Assembly (NCBI RefSeq): GCF_910592395.1
Contig: NC_088310.1
Span: 28,227,491 to 28,291,490, forward strand
Direction: 5' to 3'
Source: Lineus longissimus
Lineage: Eukaryota; Nemertea; Pilidiophora; Heteronemertea; Lineidae
Length of the DNA stretch: 64,000 bases
Positions 12,494 to 26,362 of this stretch are shown here, one piece after another. A program made the translations under genes and the position numbers. Numbering within the stretch: position 1 is the stretch's first letter; each line of letters opens with the position of its first letter. Under the pieces are notes generated by a model. The model was not told the origin of the DNA and did no database searches. It saw only the letters and a program-made list of their open reading frames with translations.

Positions 12494-15400
12494 TTACATG
12501 GGTCCCTTGTCGTGAGCAGCGTAATTGAAGTTGAAAGTGTCCACATCATAACTTTCAGGATGTAGCTGTTTCGCAGGTGGTCTGGAAATGGAAATAAATT
12601 ACAACGCTACTTTGAATATAGAGTGTGCATCTTTGCACTGAAGCCCTGATGACACCAGTCATAATGTGAGAGCTGGTGGTATGTTGATGGGAATTCTAGC
12701 CGTTCCCTTTGTGTTGATTCCTGCTGAAGTAGGGCTACATCTATAATGTGAAGAACGGTTCAATTGGGTTCAACCGGTAACGCGAGCGCATGAAGAAGAA
12801 TCTCTCAGTGGCGGCTTGCTTACCTTGGTTACTTAACAATGCTCATGCGAAACCGGATGTGAAATCGGGTAATCCTGTTATTTTTAACTATCCTAAAGTC
12901 TCCTCGTTTCTTCAACTGAAGGATGGAAAATACGCACAACGACGGCAGATTGACATGATTTTAGGGGAGCTTTTGACGATACCCGTCGATAGGACACGAA
13001 TAGAATGTTATGACTTACTTTGGTTGAGATGGTCTAGGTTTGCACAGCCCATGGGATATGCATGCCTTGATGGCGAATGCCAGACCGCAGAGAAGCCCGA
13101 TGAAGCCGAGGATTCCCAGCACGATCCAGAGTGGTAGCAAATCCGGTCCCTGGCCGTACTTGGTCACCGACACGATATCGTAAGTGCCAAATCCATAGAT
13201 GTTGCCAGCGACTAACTTCTCACTGGTGAGGTAATCTATGAGTTCGTCCTGGCTGACGAATGATACTTTCTGTTCCTTGTTGGTTTTCTGGAATGTCCTG
13301 TCGTCCGTCAGGGCAAAACAGGTGACCACCGTGCTGAAGAAACCAATCAGAGTTTAAGAGTAGTTAATATGAAGTGGAGGGATTGCGTTGTGACCTAATT
13401 CCAACAAGGGCTGAAGAAGTGAGTAAGTACAACAACTAAACGGAAAATCTTTCCTGATAAAGTCACTTGCTGAACCTATCTAATGAAAAATATACTCACA
13501 TAGGTTCGTTTCGATAATATTTTGACTGGACCTCAAGATACGTTATCATAACTATTTACCACTTACATCAAGCAAGTTGCTAAAGACTTCCTGCCCTATT
13601 GGCCAATATGAAAATCTACCAAATCTTGCTGCCTTTTCTTTGAACAATATGCTAGAGAGTGTCTCGTGACAACAGCACACTATGGCAGGGGCGGTCGATG
13701 AAGCGATAAATCCACACGTTGCCATCTGAACCCGTATATGCTTACTTCACGCCCTTAGCTGATTTTTCCGGACAAATTCCCTTGCATGGCTTACAAATGT
13801 TGGATATGCTCTGCTCGAACTCGGCTAACTGTGAGTCGGAGAAGTCCCCTATTCCTACAGCAACTTCAATGTTGATCATCACATCATCCTTTACGTACGT
13901 GTTCACGCGAATGTAGACGTAACTGAAATCAAAAATAGAACCAGTTACGATAAGAAGCTTCGTTTCTGTCAATTTATCTGCAATGCGAAGATATCGCTCT
14001 CCCACACACGGCATGATACTGAAACGCAACCTTGACTACTTTTAATACTGTGGCCTTTCCCGAGAGAGAAACACTCGCTTTAAGCATTTTTCATAGGCAT
14101 ACTCACTTCGAATAATATGGTGGTTTGTCGTTATCGTTAGCACGAGCACTCATCCAGTATTTTTGGTTCTTCTCCAGCGTCTTCTCAGCAGTTATACCCT
14201 TCGCTTTGATGTAGGTGTAATCGACAAAAAGTTGTCCTGACACGGTACCAAGCTGGATACCCTCAGCCTTCTCAACAAGAAAGTAGGTAATGGAGGACTT
14301 CGCTGAAGATAACGAACAGAGAAATGAAAAATCACATAAGCGTAGGCTACCCCGCCACATATATTGCGGGCGAGGCCTCGTGCGATTGATGCGACGTGAA
14401 AGTAGAAACGAGTGCAACAATGCCTGCGTAAGAATGGCTAAAGGCAGAGTTGTGGATGCTGAGCCTAATGACAAGTGTCTTAATTCTGAACAAATGAAAG
14501 CTCTGATCATCTCAGAAGTAGAGCACGCTTTCTGAATGAGAACTCAACATTTTTCATGTCTGTGAATCTTATTTATTCTGAAAAGTAAGAGGGAGAGATA
14601 TGCCGTGAATGAAGCTTACGCTGATCCAGATCACTGGCCGACACCTTCCCAATCGCAAACCCATCCTTCTCATTGTAAGCAACGAAGAAGTTGTAGAAGT
14701 CTTTGTCCATGGTGGGTCGATGGTCGTTTTTTCCGATGACTGTTATGTCCACTGACAAGGTCGTGGACATCTGAGAGAAGGCTGCGCCCTGTCGTACCGT
14801 CACCGTGAAATTGAGCTACATGCAAGCAAGGAAATTTGAAGTGACAGAATATCAAAGTCAATCGTCAATTATTTTTCTGTTGGTTACCTGTGAGCGTTGT
14901 TGCAGTTCAGTCTCAGTTCAGGCGCAATATTGTTGTGATGTTCAACTCTGATTATAGGGTGCCTTGGCGATAAAAAGAACTAAAACCAAACATTGGACCA
15001 AGACTTCGCTGTATCTGCAGAAAACTGTGGACCTTAAGGATTTAAAAGACAGGGTTCTTCCCATCGCTTATTGGGGAACATTTCGAAAGGTTATCGCTTT
15101 GAGCACCGTGTAGCTGGAAAGGGTTATCAAATCTTATGAAAAGATTGTTGATGCCTCGTGTTGATAATGGTGTTTCGCCAACACCATTCGGTTTGAGAGG
15201 TTCCACTTTATGCCCAACATGTGTCATAAGTTCCAACTCACCGTCGTACCGCCTTCAAGGTTCAGCCTTGCTTTCGTTGTCATGATAGGACTCGTTCCTC
15301 CGCTTCCGAAATGAAAATACTTGTCTGCCAGGGTGGCTTCCTTTTCGATTCCCACGTCTTTTATTTCATATATTATTGGGTTGGTAGTGGTATCATCCTT

Positions 15401-18400
15401 ATCCGAACAGGAGACCGTCAGCACTGGCGTATCATGAGGGGTGTTCTCCTGGAGTTCTGCTTCGAATTTGTAATCTTTGCAGATGGTCGGATTGTCGTCC
15501 ACGTCTGTGATTTTGCATGTCACCGTCACTTCATCTCTGTCAGCGATACGCAAACCACGATGGTCCCGGGCATTGACATCTGTTGAAGAAGTTGTTAGTT
15601 CGAAGATAAAGCAAAAAGGGAAGAGCTCATTTCTACATTGAGCGAAATATTACGAAATGTAATGAACTTTAATTCAGTCTTAAAAATAAAGGATTCTTAA
15701 TTTTTGAAAAAAAATTTTCACTGAAAACGCTTTGATATACATGTGCCCGCCGAAAACCTTTTTTCAATTTTTGGTCAAAAGCTCAAAATAACTTTTTTTT
15801 TCGAGTGTACCTCAAAAGAACTTCTCAACGAGATCTTGGTCTCGATTTTGTATTGTCATTTCTGATTCCAACTCACACAAGTTAAAGGTTCCTTTCCTGG
15901 GGTTAACCGGGTCTTCTCTGTCGATCAGTGCGTTAACGACAAGATACCCATCCACGTGTCCTGCCCCCGTCACATTCACGTTGCTCATTCGAAATAGTTC
16001 GCTAAACTTTCCCTCGACGAAGTATTCAACTGATTCAGGCCATTTGCCGAGACAGTTTGGCCCTGGGAATTTGTCCACATCGAAGGCTCTGAATGGGTAG
16101 ATACCTGTTGATACGGTTGTCCCGATCGGCTGAAAGGGAAAAGATGAATCTACAAGCCAAGTGACGTAAAATGATGCAAATATGATGCATAATTAAAAAA
16201 ATGTGAGCATTTGGACAATTTTGGATCGTTTTTTTTACTTCACACCTGCTCTTTTCATCATTCTACACGTACTGAACGGCCACTCTTACGTACCGTATTC
16301 TCGGCTACCTCACAAGTTGACGAAGTTTCGTAGAATTTGGGTCGTTCATTGACATCGATGACCTGCACCTCGACCTTGTGCGACCTTGTCTTCTTCACGG
16401 GTGTTGGTGTGATAGTTTTTCCAAATTCATCCTCTGCAGATATTGTCATGTTGTAGTTGTTTTGTTTCTCATAGTTAAGGCTTCCTATCGTTTTCAGCCA
16501 ACTCTCATGTCGTGTAAGCGCTGGTAATGAAAAAATATATGTCTTGTCCTGATTTATACGTACATATATTCAACCTATGCTATTTCAAAAGGTTTTGACG
16601 ATAACCCTTGTACAAATCGGTAAACTTATATTGACCATCGGAGCTACACGCTGGCGCGAAATAGTTGCTCCATGTCATGCCCAATGTTTTAACCACATAC
16701 AGTTGGTAATATTCAAATGATTACTTTCTCAGTTTTTCGCAGATTCATACTTACGTCCTCCGGTTGCAGGGGCTCTCTTGTCAATATCAAAATCATCATA
16801 TTCAGATGGCTCTTTGCTTTCTATATTGAAATTATACAATCTTTGTCCTGTTGGTGTTTCATCTCCGTCTGACACTGACACCTAGTTTGGAAAAAAAATC
16901 GCTGATTGTTAGAAACGAAATTTCACCTGGGTCTCTTCAGTGATCAACAAATCAGAGAGAGAAGTTACCACAGCTGAAATTGATCAAACGATCTCGACAC
17001 GGTTTTGTCTGCGCCTTACTAAAGGTTGCAGGCACCCTCCCCATGCAACTTCAGCAAGACAAAAGCGCGATCAGTTATCTCGTTGCTCAATATCGCGAGT
17101 GAAATATTTTACTTGGGGGTGGTGGAAGGGGGTGTGATAGTCGTGTAATTATACTTTGCTCGATTGACTTACGGCAACGATTGTCTCTGGGCCATTATTT
17201 TCGTAGACATTGAGACACTTGGGTAGGTTGGTAATTTCGATGTCTTCGTTCACATTTGTGATATCGTAGTTTATTACCATGTCGGCTGTTTCAAGGGTCA
17301 AAGGTGTCCCATCATAGATACCACTGAATGCTGTTACCGTAAGCACGTAGCGACGCTCATCTGCTGTTGGTTTACCTAAGGCTGAGTTCTCGAAGTCAAA
17401 AGTAGCATTTGCCGCGGCCGTGATAATGCCGGCTGAAAGTAGGAGCACAAATTTACTGCCGTAGGGCAGCCCATGTGAACGTAAATCTCGCTGTAACTTT
17501 AGAGTAACTTGGGAGTTCAAGTACTTGCATATCAATCTACACATGTCCGTACAAAACGGCAATGTTGAAATTTATATTCAATTCGTATTCTGCAATTAGG
17601 ATTTTTTTTAAATCGTGGTACATTTTCAAATTTTTGAACGAACATAGTAGGGTCTAATGGAACGAGAAAATACTGATATCTTACTGCTAGGGTCGATGAT
17701 GAACTTGCCATCAGCTGGGGCAGAGGTCATGGTGTAGAACATCTTGGTCGGAGGAACACCTGTTGCAGGGTCGTTTAAATCGGTTGTAGCCGTAACCGTG
17801 GCAATAGGCGTGGGAGGAGCGTTCTCTGGAGCGGTAACTGTATGGGGATTGGCAGCCGGCGAGGTAAATGTAATGGCTGAATGACCAAATTAAATATGTG
17901 CATGTATCAAACTCCATATTATTGATCAAGCATGATAAGGCTCTAAAAAACTTATATTTGTTGCCAAGAAATGTACTTGCGGTTATTTTGTAATGCTTCA
18001 TGATTTTCTGCGTTTATTATTGTGTAAGAGCAGATTGTTTCCAGTGCAATATAAAAAAGTTCGTGATTTGTGAGCGCGCAACATGAAAAGAAGAGTCTAA
18101 AGTAGAGCGCGCATGAGCCACCTTATCGATACTTAGGGTGTCCCCCATTTGCGGCGACAAAAATAGCCTTCATGACTATAAAAAAGTTCTGATTACCGCC
18201 TACTTCCTCAGACATCTTCGATTCCAAAAATCTGAAACTCTCATAAGTGTACTTTTACAGAGGCCAACCAAACACTTTTTGATTTGAAAATCATCTACAC
18301 ATAGAGATTTCCGAAAGTGTGGAATGACTTGCTTTGGACTGTCCAATTAAAAGTGTCGAATTCTGCATCCCTGGCGTGTTTGCTAGAAATGAGCCAATCG

Positions 18401-18829
18401 GAAGGCTCTTGTGTAGGGTTATCTAGGGTCTATGTTGCTTTCTTGAGTGGTTAAATACATTGTGGTTCAGGACAGCGATCAGTTCCAGAAGTGATTAAAC
18501 CATCTGTGGACCTACTGAATCTATACTTGGCTCAATGTAATAAAATCGTCGCCCAGGGTGTGTACCAGGAGTGGGACGATACACAAGCATATGAAGGCAG
18601 GATGCCTGCCTTAGTGAGTTGAGGAGAATTCGGTACATTTCAGACTTTTCATGATTAGATAACCTTTCTGAACCTTTTTTTGATCTATGTTAAAAAAATT
18701 GCGCTTTAAACTCGGAACGGTTTAGTTATAAAGCTGCTAACTAGCCGTATTGTCGTTTAACTTACCTCCGTCCATTTCGTCGGGAAGAAACATCACAATC
18801 ATCAAACAAAACAAGGACACACACCGCAT
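12494..18829 (-). CDS. Cadherin-repeat type I membrane protein C (12 exons, 810 aa), mosaic of A and B
   Basis: Exons: 18766-18829, 17685-17876, 17173-17432, 16755-16881, 16294-16520, 15877-16129, 15242-15579, 14620-14815, 14107-14302, 13746-13922, 13019-13333 and 12494-12581. The total is 2433 nt with the frame closed. The layout equals gene B: signal peptide MRCVSLFCLMIVMFLP, five cadherin repeats, membrane-adjacent domain with ICKPCKGICP, one helix, and tail ending HPESYDVDTFNFNYAAHD plus KGPM. Exons 4-12 and their introns are nearly identical to B; exon 6, for example, has the same 84-residue translation. Exons 1-3 instead follow gene A. The switch falls inside exon 3, between about 17200 and 17226. 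Compared with A, intron 1 carries about 250 extra bases near 18310-18560. The gene appears intact, with no stops or broken splice sites. Confidence 0.93.
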
Positions 18830-20338
18830 GACGCCACTTGCTTCTCCACGCATCCTTGAAATAAGCAACAACAAACTTGTATCCTCGGCTTGATTGATAT
18901 GTACTCTTTTCTCACGTAGAAATTCCAACATATATCAAGTCACGCGTCTGGATCAAACCTTAATATAATATTCCTCGGGGTGTTAATCTCTACAGGAAAA
19001 CTACAAGGGTTTGGAATGTAAGATGTTTGATACACCGTACCATATCCGAAACGAAGCTGTTTATCCCCTGAATATATCTCGGTGAATGACAGTTTACCTT
19101 CTAAGCAATCAGTCTTGAAAGTTTAGTTGTTACTTCAAAATAAACCAAACAGAACCGACGACGAGAAAAACGATATCTCAAAAGCGATGATACAGAACTG
19201 TCAACATTGCAGAGACCTTTCCACCCGTGCGTGCCTTCTGCGATGTTGATATCAATACTTCGATACAAGTATGAAAAATCTACTGTCATTTTACATTCTA
19301 GTCTTGTCAACTAAGAAAAATTGCAATAAAATATTCTCTGATGTTTTTTTATCTAACTATTCCGTGGGTAATGCCCATTTCACATAGGCCCCATGTCACA
19401 TCGTATTGTCAGATAAGATAATTTATTAGCTGGACGTAACGGCAAAACACGGCACTATGCAAACTTAGCGAAGCGATACTTATGACTCACGACTCTACCT
19501 AAAAAGGAAATAATGCTAAAAGCTTTTGAATCCGGTGTACAAGTAGAAAATATCCCACAAGAAAAGTCTGTCAACATCTAAATCAATAAATCAGTCGATG
19601 CGTAATACTGTTCTTAGCCTTGAGCCTACCCCAACACTTGATTCTGCAACTCCTTCCTTATATATTCTACTCGGCTCAATTCAAATATTTCTGTGTATTT
19701 ATTCGTATTATATGGCCAGTCCCATAGATATCAGATTGGAAGATTTACGGGCTTGATATGTATTTAAATCATTATGACGGTGACTATTTTTCGCTTGAAA
19801 ATATCAAAGAAAAAGAAACGAATTGACATGAAGAAGACATGTTGAGCATAAGAATGTGGCAGACAAAACTATAAAAAATGACAGTGGTCGGGCCTATGAT
19901 ATGCATGCATGCCTGATCATTGACCTGTTACAAAGATTTACGGTATCTTAAACTTTCTTAGCTGGTATGGACGGGTTAGGTGAAACGGTCTTTTGGGCAC
20001 AATAGCGCGCACAGTCTGGCAAGGGACTGTTGGTGTTTGAGCAATTACATGTATCTCAAAGCAAACTAGGCTAAGCATAATGATATGGAGCCGCGAGATA
20101 TAGTGGTTGACATGAACAACCTTCCTTCTCCTCAGAACCAAAGGTCAACAATATGAGAATTCCAAACGCCTGATAGGTGATGGTATCGCGCTTTAATATG
20201 ACCAAGTTGGGAAACACAATATTTTTTTTAAAAACATTTTAGATTATCGCTATGTACAAAGAAAAATTGTCAAGTGCGCAAGATTTCGGTGATGGCTTCG
20301 TTTTGCCAGCAGTAAATCGTCTGCTAACCATTCACTGA
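18830..20338. other. Spacer between genes C and D
   Basis: Positions 18860-20000 repeat the 5' flank of gene B with scattered substitutions. It lacks the 11.6-kb MITE. The TATA-poor upstream region resembles that of gene B rather than that of gene A. The 3' untranslated region of gene D probably occupies the right end. No other gene is recognised. Confidence 0.6.
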
Positions 20339-23300
20339 TTACGGTCCCCGATTATACGATGCGTAGTTGAAGTTGAACGTATCGACAGCGTTACTCTCTG
20401 GATGGAGCTGCCTAGCTGGTGGCCTAAAAGAAAGACATGATTGTCTATACGTCATACCAATACAAGACCCCAGAAATATAAATTGGTGGTACCAAGGCAG
20501 ACGTAACACTCCACCCTAGTCCAATGGTGACATGTTCGACTCCCCGTGAATCCACTACATTTTTTCTCTTCACTTTCTTGTTATCTCTTCATTCATGTAC
20601 ATACAGTATTTTCATTATTATTATTATTATCATTATTATCATTCTCATTCTGATTATTATCCTTATTTGTCCAAAACAGTGTCATCAGTTATGTAACAGT
20701 GTAGGTTACATCAGTATTGGTTGTCGTCAATGCCTTAAGTAACATCTGATGGAGCATTGCAGATGTGGCATCTGTCAGATGCCTACTTACATTTTACATG
20801 ACTTGCACAGTCCATGAGAGATGCAGGCCTTGATGGCGTATGTTAGACCGCATACGAGCCCGATGAGACCAAGGATCCCAAGGACTAGCCACAGCGGCAG
20901 CAGGTCTGTCTTCGTGTCGTATGGAGTGACGGACACAATATCGTAAGCTCCAAATCCGTAGATGTCACCGGCGACGAGGTCCTCATTCGTCAGATAGTCT
21001 ATGAGGTCGTCTTGGCTGATGTACTCGGCTGGTTCTTCTTGGTTTATCTTCTTGAAGGTCATGTCGTCCTTCAGGGCGAAACATGTCTGTACTGTGCTGA
21101 AGTTTGAAGGTTTTGTTCTTCAGCAAGATGACTGGGACATGTTTGACAAATCCTTTACGCAACCAACAAGGATACTTACCTGCTACAAACAACTCCCTTT
21201 CACTTTTCTCGAGGAAACTGGAATATTCGAAGACCCTGCTTTTTGGCCCGGTTAACTAGTATAATGCCCGTGGGGGCTGGTATTTTGGGAAGGCTGCACA
21301 AATCATCGTACAAATTACACGTTGACGCTGATCATGATCATTCAGTGATGTCCAGCTTCACAAAAAATCCTATTTCAATGATATCTCTCAACCTACACTG
21401 ATAGTGTTATTCTAACAAAACTTACTTCGAGCCTTTTGCCGATTTCTCCGGGCAGATGCCTTTGCATGGTTGACAAATATTAGAGATGCTTTTTTCAAAG
21501 TCAGCCACCTGTGTCTCTGTAAAGCCTTCGAACTCCATTGCCACCTCGATGTTGACCATGACATCCTTCTTATCGTAAGTATTCACTCTGATGTACACGT
21601 GGCTTTGAAGCAAACAGGGGATAGAATTATTTAGTTGTTGATTGAAGAGTTATCCATTGAATCAAACCTCAGTAAGAAACCTTCAAAATAAACTCAGGCT
21701 AAGGAAAATTGCTGAATATCTATATTCCGAAAACAATGCCAAATATCAAGATCATTTAAAATAAATACAGAAAAAGCTGAATCTAGGCCAACCTATTGTT
21801 CTGATTTGCTCACTTGGAATAGTATGATGGAGAGTCGTTGTCATTAGCTCTCGTGCTCATCCAGTACTTAGCATTTTTCTTGAGTTTCTTGTCATCAATG
21901 TTCGTGTAATCTGTGTAGAGCTTCCCCGACCTTGTACCCAACATGATTCCTTCATCCTTTTCTAGGAGGAAGTAGGTCAGCACAGACGCCGCTACAAGTG
22001 AGGATAACAGCTTCCGATTATAAATCATTGACAAGTACATTTTTAACGGTATGCTCCTTTTTTATTTGACAATTGAAGCTTAATCTGTCGAGGCTCGAGC
22101 TGCAAATTATTTTTTAAAGCACTTTGTCATCCATAGAGTCCACCTTCGTCCAAAGCGGGCTACTTGTTTGTTGTTTACAAGATTCGGTACCCACTGTCAA
22201 TTGCTATTTTGGAGAGTTGAGAAGAGGCACCATCACGTACATGAAAAGCAACGCGCCATTTAAACTGGGCGAGAATTAGCTTGACTAGGACTGACCCAGA
22301 GCTCAAACATGTCTAAGTCGTAAAGATGCTCAAAAAAACTAGTGAGAGTGTTGGGGGGTGACAAATCGATGGCGATACCAGCTTACGCATATTGACCTGT
22401 CCCGGGTACTCCGTATGACTTACGTTGGTCGGCATCTATGGCGAAGATAGTACCAATCACAAACTGATCGGGTACGTTATAGGCCACGAAGAAGTTATAG
22501 AAATCCTTGGACATGACGGGGCGGTGGTCGTTTTGGCCGAGGATTGTGACTTCCATGGTTAGTGTGGTGGTGAGCTGCGAGAAGGCGGACCCTTGGCTGA
22601 CAAGCACTTTGAACGACAGCTGGAAGAACAGATGACTTTGTATACAGAGTTTTAGGAGATGATCTTCTCAGACGTGCATGCTATTTCCAATATTACGCCA
22701 CGAGCAGTATTTTATGAACTAGATCGTTTGCAAGAACTTTTACACCCGATATCGGAGTTCGGCAAAGCCTACATCTTGGTCTAAAATGCTGCTCTCAGTA
22801 GACGTATATCAGGCATATTCCCTTCAAATAGTCAAGCAGCTATATTGAAACGAGATGAGATACTGATAAACAACTTCTGAACTATAAGGGCCGGTCGCAT
22901 TACAAAGCAACGCCCGTCACAGGGATATATCTGTTGTAGGCCTCCTCGAACTAAAACTCAAATCCTTGTCAGAAGTGAAACTGTGGCAATACACACATTC
23001 ACCTCATGATCGAGACTGGAGACTACAAACTTACCACTGTTCCGCCTTCCAGGTTCAACTTCTGCTTCGTCCTCATAACGTTAGATGAAACATCAAAATA
23101 CTGATTAGCCAGCGTGGCATTGGCGTCATTCCCAACATCCTTAATGGCATAGGTGGTAGGGTTGACGACCAAATCATCTTCGTCTGTGCACGTGAACGCC
23201 GCAACAGATGAATCAACAGCAGTGTTCTCAGGAAGGGTGGTTTCGTATTTGTAGTCTTGGCAGTAGGTGGGGTGGTCATCTTGGTCCAGTATCGAGCAGG

Positions 23301-26300
23301 TGACTTCTACTGTCTGTGATTTAATTTGCCGTATGCCGCGGGTATCGCGTGCATTTACATCTAGAAAAGTAACTACGGATAAAAACTAGCTCGTACCCAG
23401 CCATTTGAACTTGGGAATGCTCACGAAAGACTTTTAAGAGTCATTAACAAATGACTTAATGTCTGCCATGGTTTTAGTCATGGAGTAGTTATTTTGGTCA
23501 TCTGGATGTAAGTTTTTTAAATCCTTAATACCGACAAGATCTACCACTTAAACACTCACAAAGTATGAAGGTGCCTTCTTTTGGGTTGTGAAGGTCCTCC
23601 CTGTCAATGAGCTTGTCAACAATGAGGTAACCGTCCTGTTGTAGAGCAGACGTCTTCGTTGTCAAGTTCACTGTGTCCATCCTGAAGTATTCGCTGTACT
23701 TCCCCTCTACGAAGTAAGTGACAGAGTCAGGGTAAAGCCCGGGGCAGTCTGGACCAGGGTATTTGTCTTTCTCGTAGGCTCGGAAGGGGGAGATCCCAGT
23801 GGAGACGGTGGTCCCTATCGGCTGAAAAGGAGGTTTAAATGTACACTGTACGTTAACTGAAGTAAAGTGAACGACACATATCAACTTGTCAACAGATCAC
23901 GGATCATGTTCGGTGACGTTAGGGTGTCAGACCAACGACAGGTTTTGCATTTTACGAAAAGACACGCTATGCTCAATGGCAATCGTGTCCGTTCGTAGCA
24001 AATCGGCATGAGAGACCGCAAGTTGGTGGCCAACCCGGATTTGGAGAGTAGGAGGTATCAAGCATTTACCAATTATTCATGACATTTAGGAATGGTTTGT
24101 GAAATGAAGGAATGAGAGATTCGACGAATGGAGGCTTTCTAATGATCAGATCTGCTGGTCGGCAATAGCCTATATAGTGTGCAACCACCTACCGTATTTT
24201 CCGCTACTTCGCATGTTGTTTTCAGCTCTGCACTCTGAAATTCGGGTGCTTCATTGACATCAATAACCTGCACGTGAACCCGATGGTTCCTGTCTCTCAG
24301 ATTAGGCTTGACCCCCAGTCTGTCCTCCACATACAGCGTCATGTTGTAGTTATTCTGTGTCTCGTAGTTGATACTTGTTTTCCTCCTCCAAAGGTCTTTG
24401 TAATCCTGGTAGCCTGGTTCTGAAATCATTAAGGCGATCTTCATGTAGTGCAGCCAATTAATGGACTTGGCCGTTGTCGAAGTCGACTTTGCCATTTTGT
24501 CGAAGGTCTAAATCATTTATACATTTAATGAAATGTGGCAAAGAAGAGAGTGGGTTTTTGTCCTACTCACGTATCTGGTTGATTTCAAAATGAGTAGCAC
24601 CAGAGGCTGGTTCGAATGATGTGGGTTCGATTACGTATTTGATCTTGTTTGAACCCCAGTCGTTTGGAGCAGTCAGGCCATCTGGGTCTCTGGCATCGAT
24701 CTGTTCAAAATATGTCGGTAACAATTACGTGAATGAATCCCGAGGTGTTTTTCTTTTCTATTTGAAAGTTGGCTTGTTTTCCCTGCATCTTTTGAGTCAT
24801 CATGCTGGTTGAATGAATTGTGAATTGTTGGTGTCGGGCAGATTTATACCAAGAGCAAAGTTACAGTCCAATCAAATGACAAGGTAATCGACAAAACGTT
24901 TGGCTTAAGTACTGAAATGTTGAGGTCTTACTCCAGACAATCGAAATTGAGAATGAAAATTACAGCGAGGGAAACCCACAGTGACCAACAATGAGGTGTC
25001 TTTGCTCTGCCGGTGTGGCGGGGATAGTAGTCCTAGGGCTGATAGTCCGTGTGACAATAGCCCGCATTGCTAAATGTTTTGGTTAGGGTTAGCGGTACAA
25101 TAGATCATGCTGCTTAATTGGTCAAATACAATGCTACCGGACTATGACTCCAGGGGGACTATATCCGCTGTCACACCGGTGTTGCGTTAGAGCAAAAGCT
25201 TACCGTCCACACACTGTGATTACCACCATCAGTCTCGTAGAGGTTGACGCACTTAGGGAGATTGGTAATGTACGGAGCCTCGTTGACATTCTCCAAGTTG
25301 TAATGGATGGTTTTGGTGATGGTTTCTCCTGCTAAGCCCGTGAATGCAGTCACCGTCATAACGTATTGCCCAACTGCTGTGACGCCATTCGCGGTCGGTA
25401 GGGCGGGGTTCTCGTAGTCGAAGTTTGGGGAGGGGATGTGCTCGATAACGCCAGCTGAAAACGCGAATGCAGTAGATTCGTATACGCATTGCATCATCTA
25501 AGTTGTCTATAACTTCTCTGCTACTGTATGTCTATTTGCTCTTACTTTTGACTGATTACAACCAAATAGAGAATGATATTGTAATATATCTAGCCAAGCA
25601 TGTTTCAACCTGATCTGATAGACTTCTTAAGCGAAAAAAATGTGAAGGCATCGGTAATTACTCAGTACAATGTAGTTGCCACTTCGATGTCTTCAATTAG
25701 GAAAAGATATTACCGATGTTTGGTGGCCTTTTTATATTTTGCAAACGAATAATCTTTGAGCTTTGGAGTAGAATAATGATGTAATCACTCTAACGTCTTA
25801 GTCTGAGATCAGGAAATCCAGCAAACTTGCACCAAATCAAACTTTTTTAACGTGAGAACCAGTATATACAGCGAGAAATTGTTATACAAATATCAACACT
25901 CACTTGTTGGATAAATCTGAAAGTTTCCATCTTCGGCCAAGACGCTCAAGCGGTAGTAGACTATCGGATTCTTGGGATGATTACTGGTTGCCTTGACTGT
26001 GATAATAGGGTTGGCGGGCGGTGCGTCCTCTTTTATGTTGTTTATAACATAATTACCAACGACATTCAGTGGTGCACTCCATGATAGTGCTGAAATAAAC
26101 AAGAGTTACACGGAGCCAATATGCTTCTTTTACTGTTGATGTCAAATTCCAAGTACCTCGGATAGTGTTTCTCTGCCTACCTATTTTGACTTAACTTAAT
26201 TTCTAGATTTTCGTGTTTTTCGTGTTTTATGAATTACTATGATTCGGTTATCCATGCACACAACATGTTCATAAATTTTAACTTACATCCCTCCGCTCCA

Positions 26301-26362
26301 TGCAAAACCAAAACCACTGAGGCACGAAATACTGAAATCCAAGCAAAGACTCCTCCCGCCAT
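20339..26362 (-). CDS. Cadherin-repeat type I membrane protein D (12 exons, 799 aa)
   Basis: Exons: 26287-26362, 25904-26089, 25204-25454, 24571-24700, 24193-24419, 23560-23821, 23035-23360, 22424-22619, 21814-21991, 21426-21602, 20791-21096 and 20339-20423. The total is 2400 nt with the frame closed. The signal peptide MAGGVFAWISVFRASVVLVL is unrelated to those of A-C. The architecture and every intron phase are the same as B and C, but sequence identity is far lower, so D is the oldest of the 12-exon copies. Recognisable motifs include NVNEAPYI, VIDVNEAPEF, LGQNDHRPVM and the cysteine cluster ICQPCKGICP. The helix is LLPLWLVLGILGLIGLVCGL. The tail reads ARQLHPESNAVDTFNFNYAS and ends YNRGP, so the HPES-x4-FNFNYA core is conserved with B and C. 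Likely a surface adhesion protein. Confidence 0.93.
20606..20660. repeat. ATT/ATC trinucleotide microsatellite
   Basis: An imperfect run of ATT with ATC, CTC and CTG interruptions in the last intron of gene D (20424-20790). It is open in one frame only because of its composition, giving a run of isoleucines. Confidence 0.85.
25011..25180. mobile_element. MITE, about 170 bp, in intron 3 of gene D
   Basis: The left end CGGTGTGGCGGGGATAGTAG pairs in reverse with the right end ending in TCCGCTGTCACACCGG. The inverted similarity covers about 40 bases and includes GGACTATAGTC-type words. The interior has no coding potential. It is a typical non-autonomous DNA element, and its family is not assignable here. 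Confidence 0.7.
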
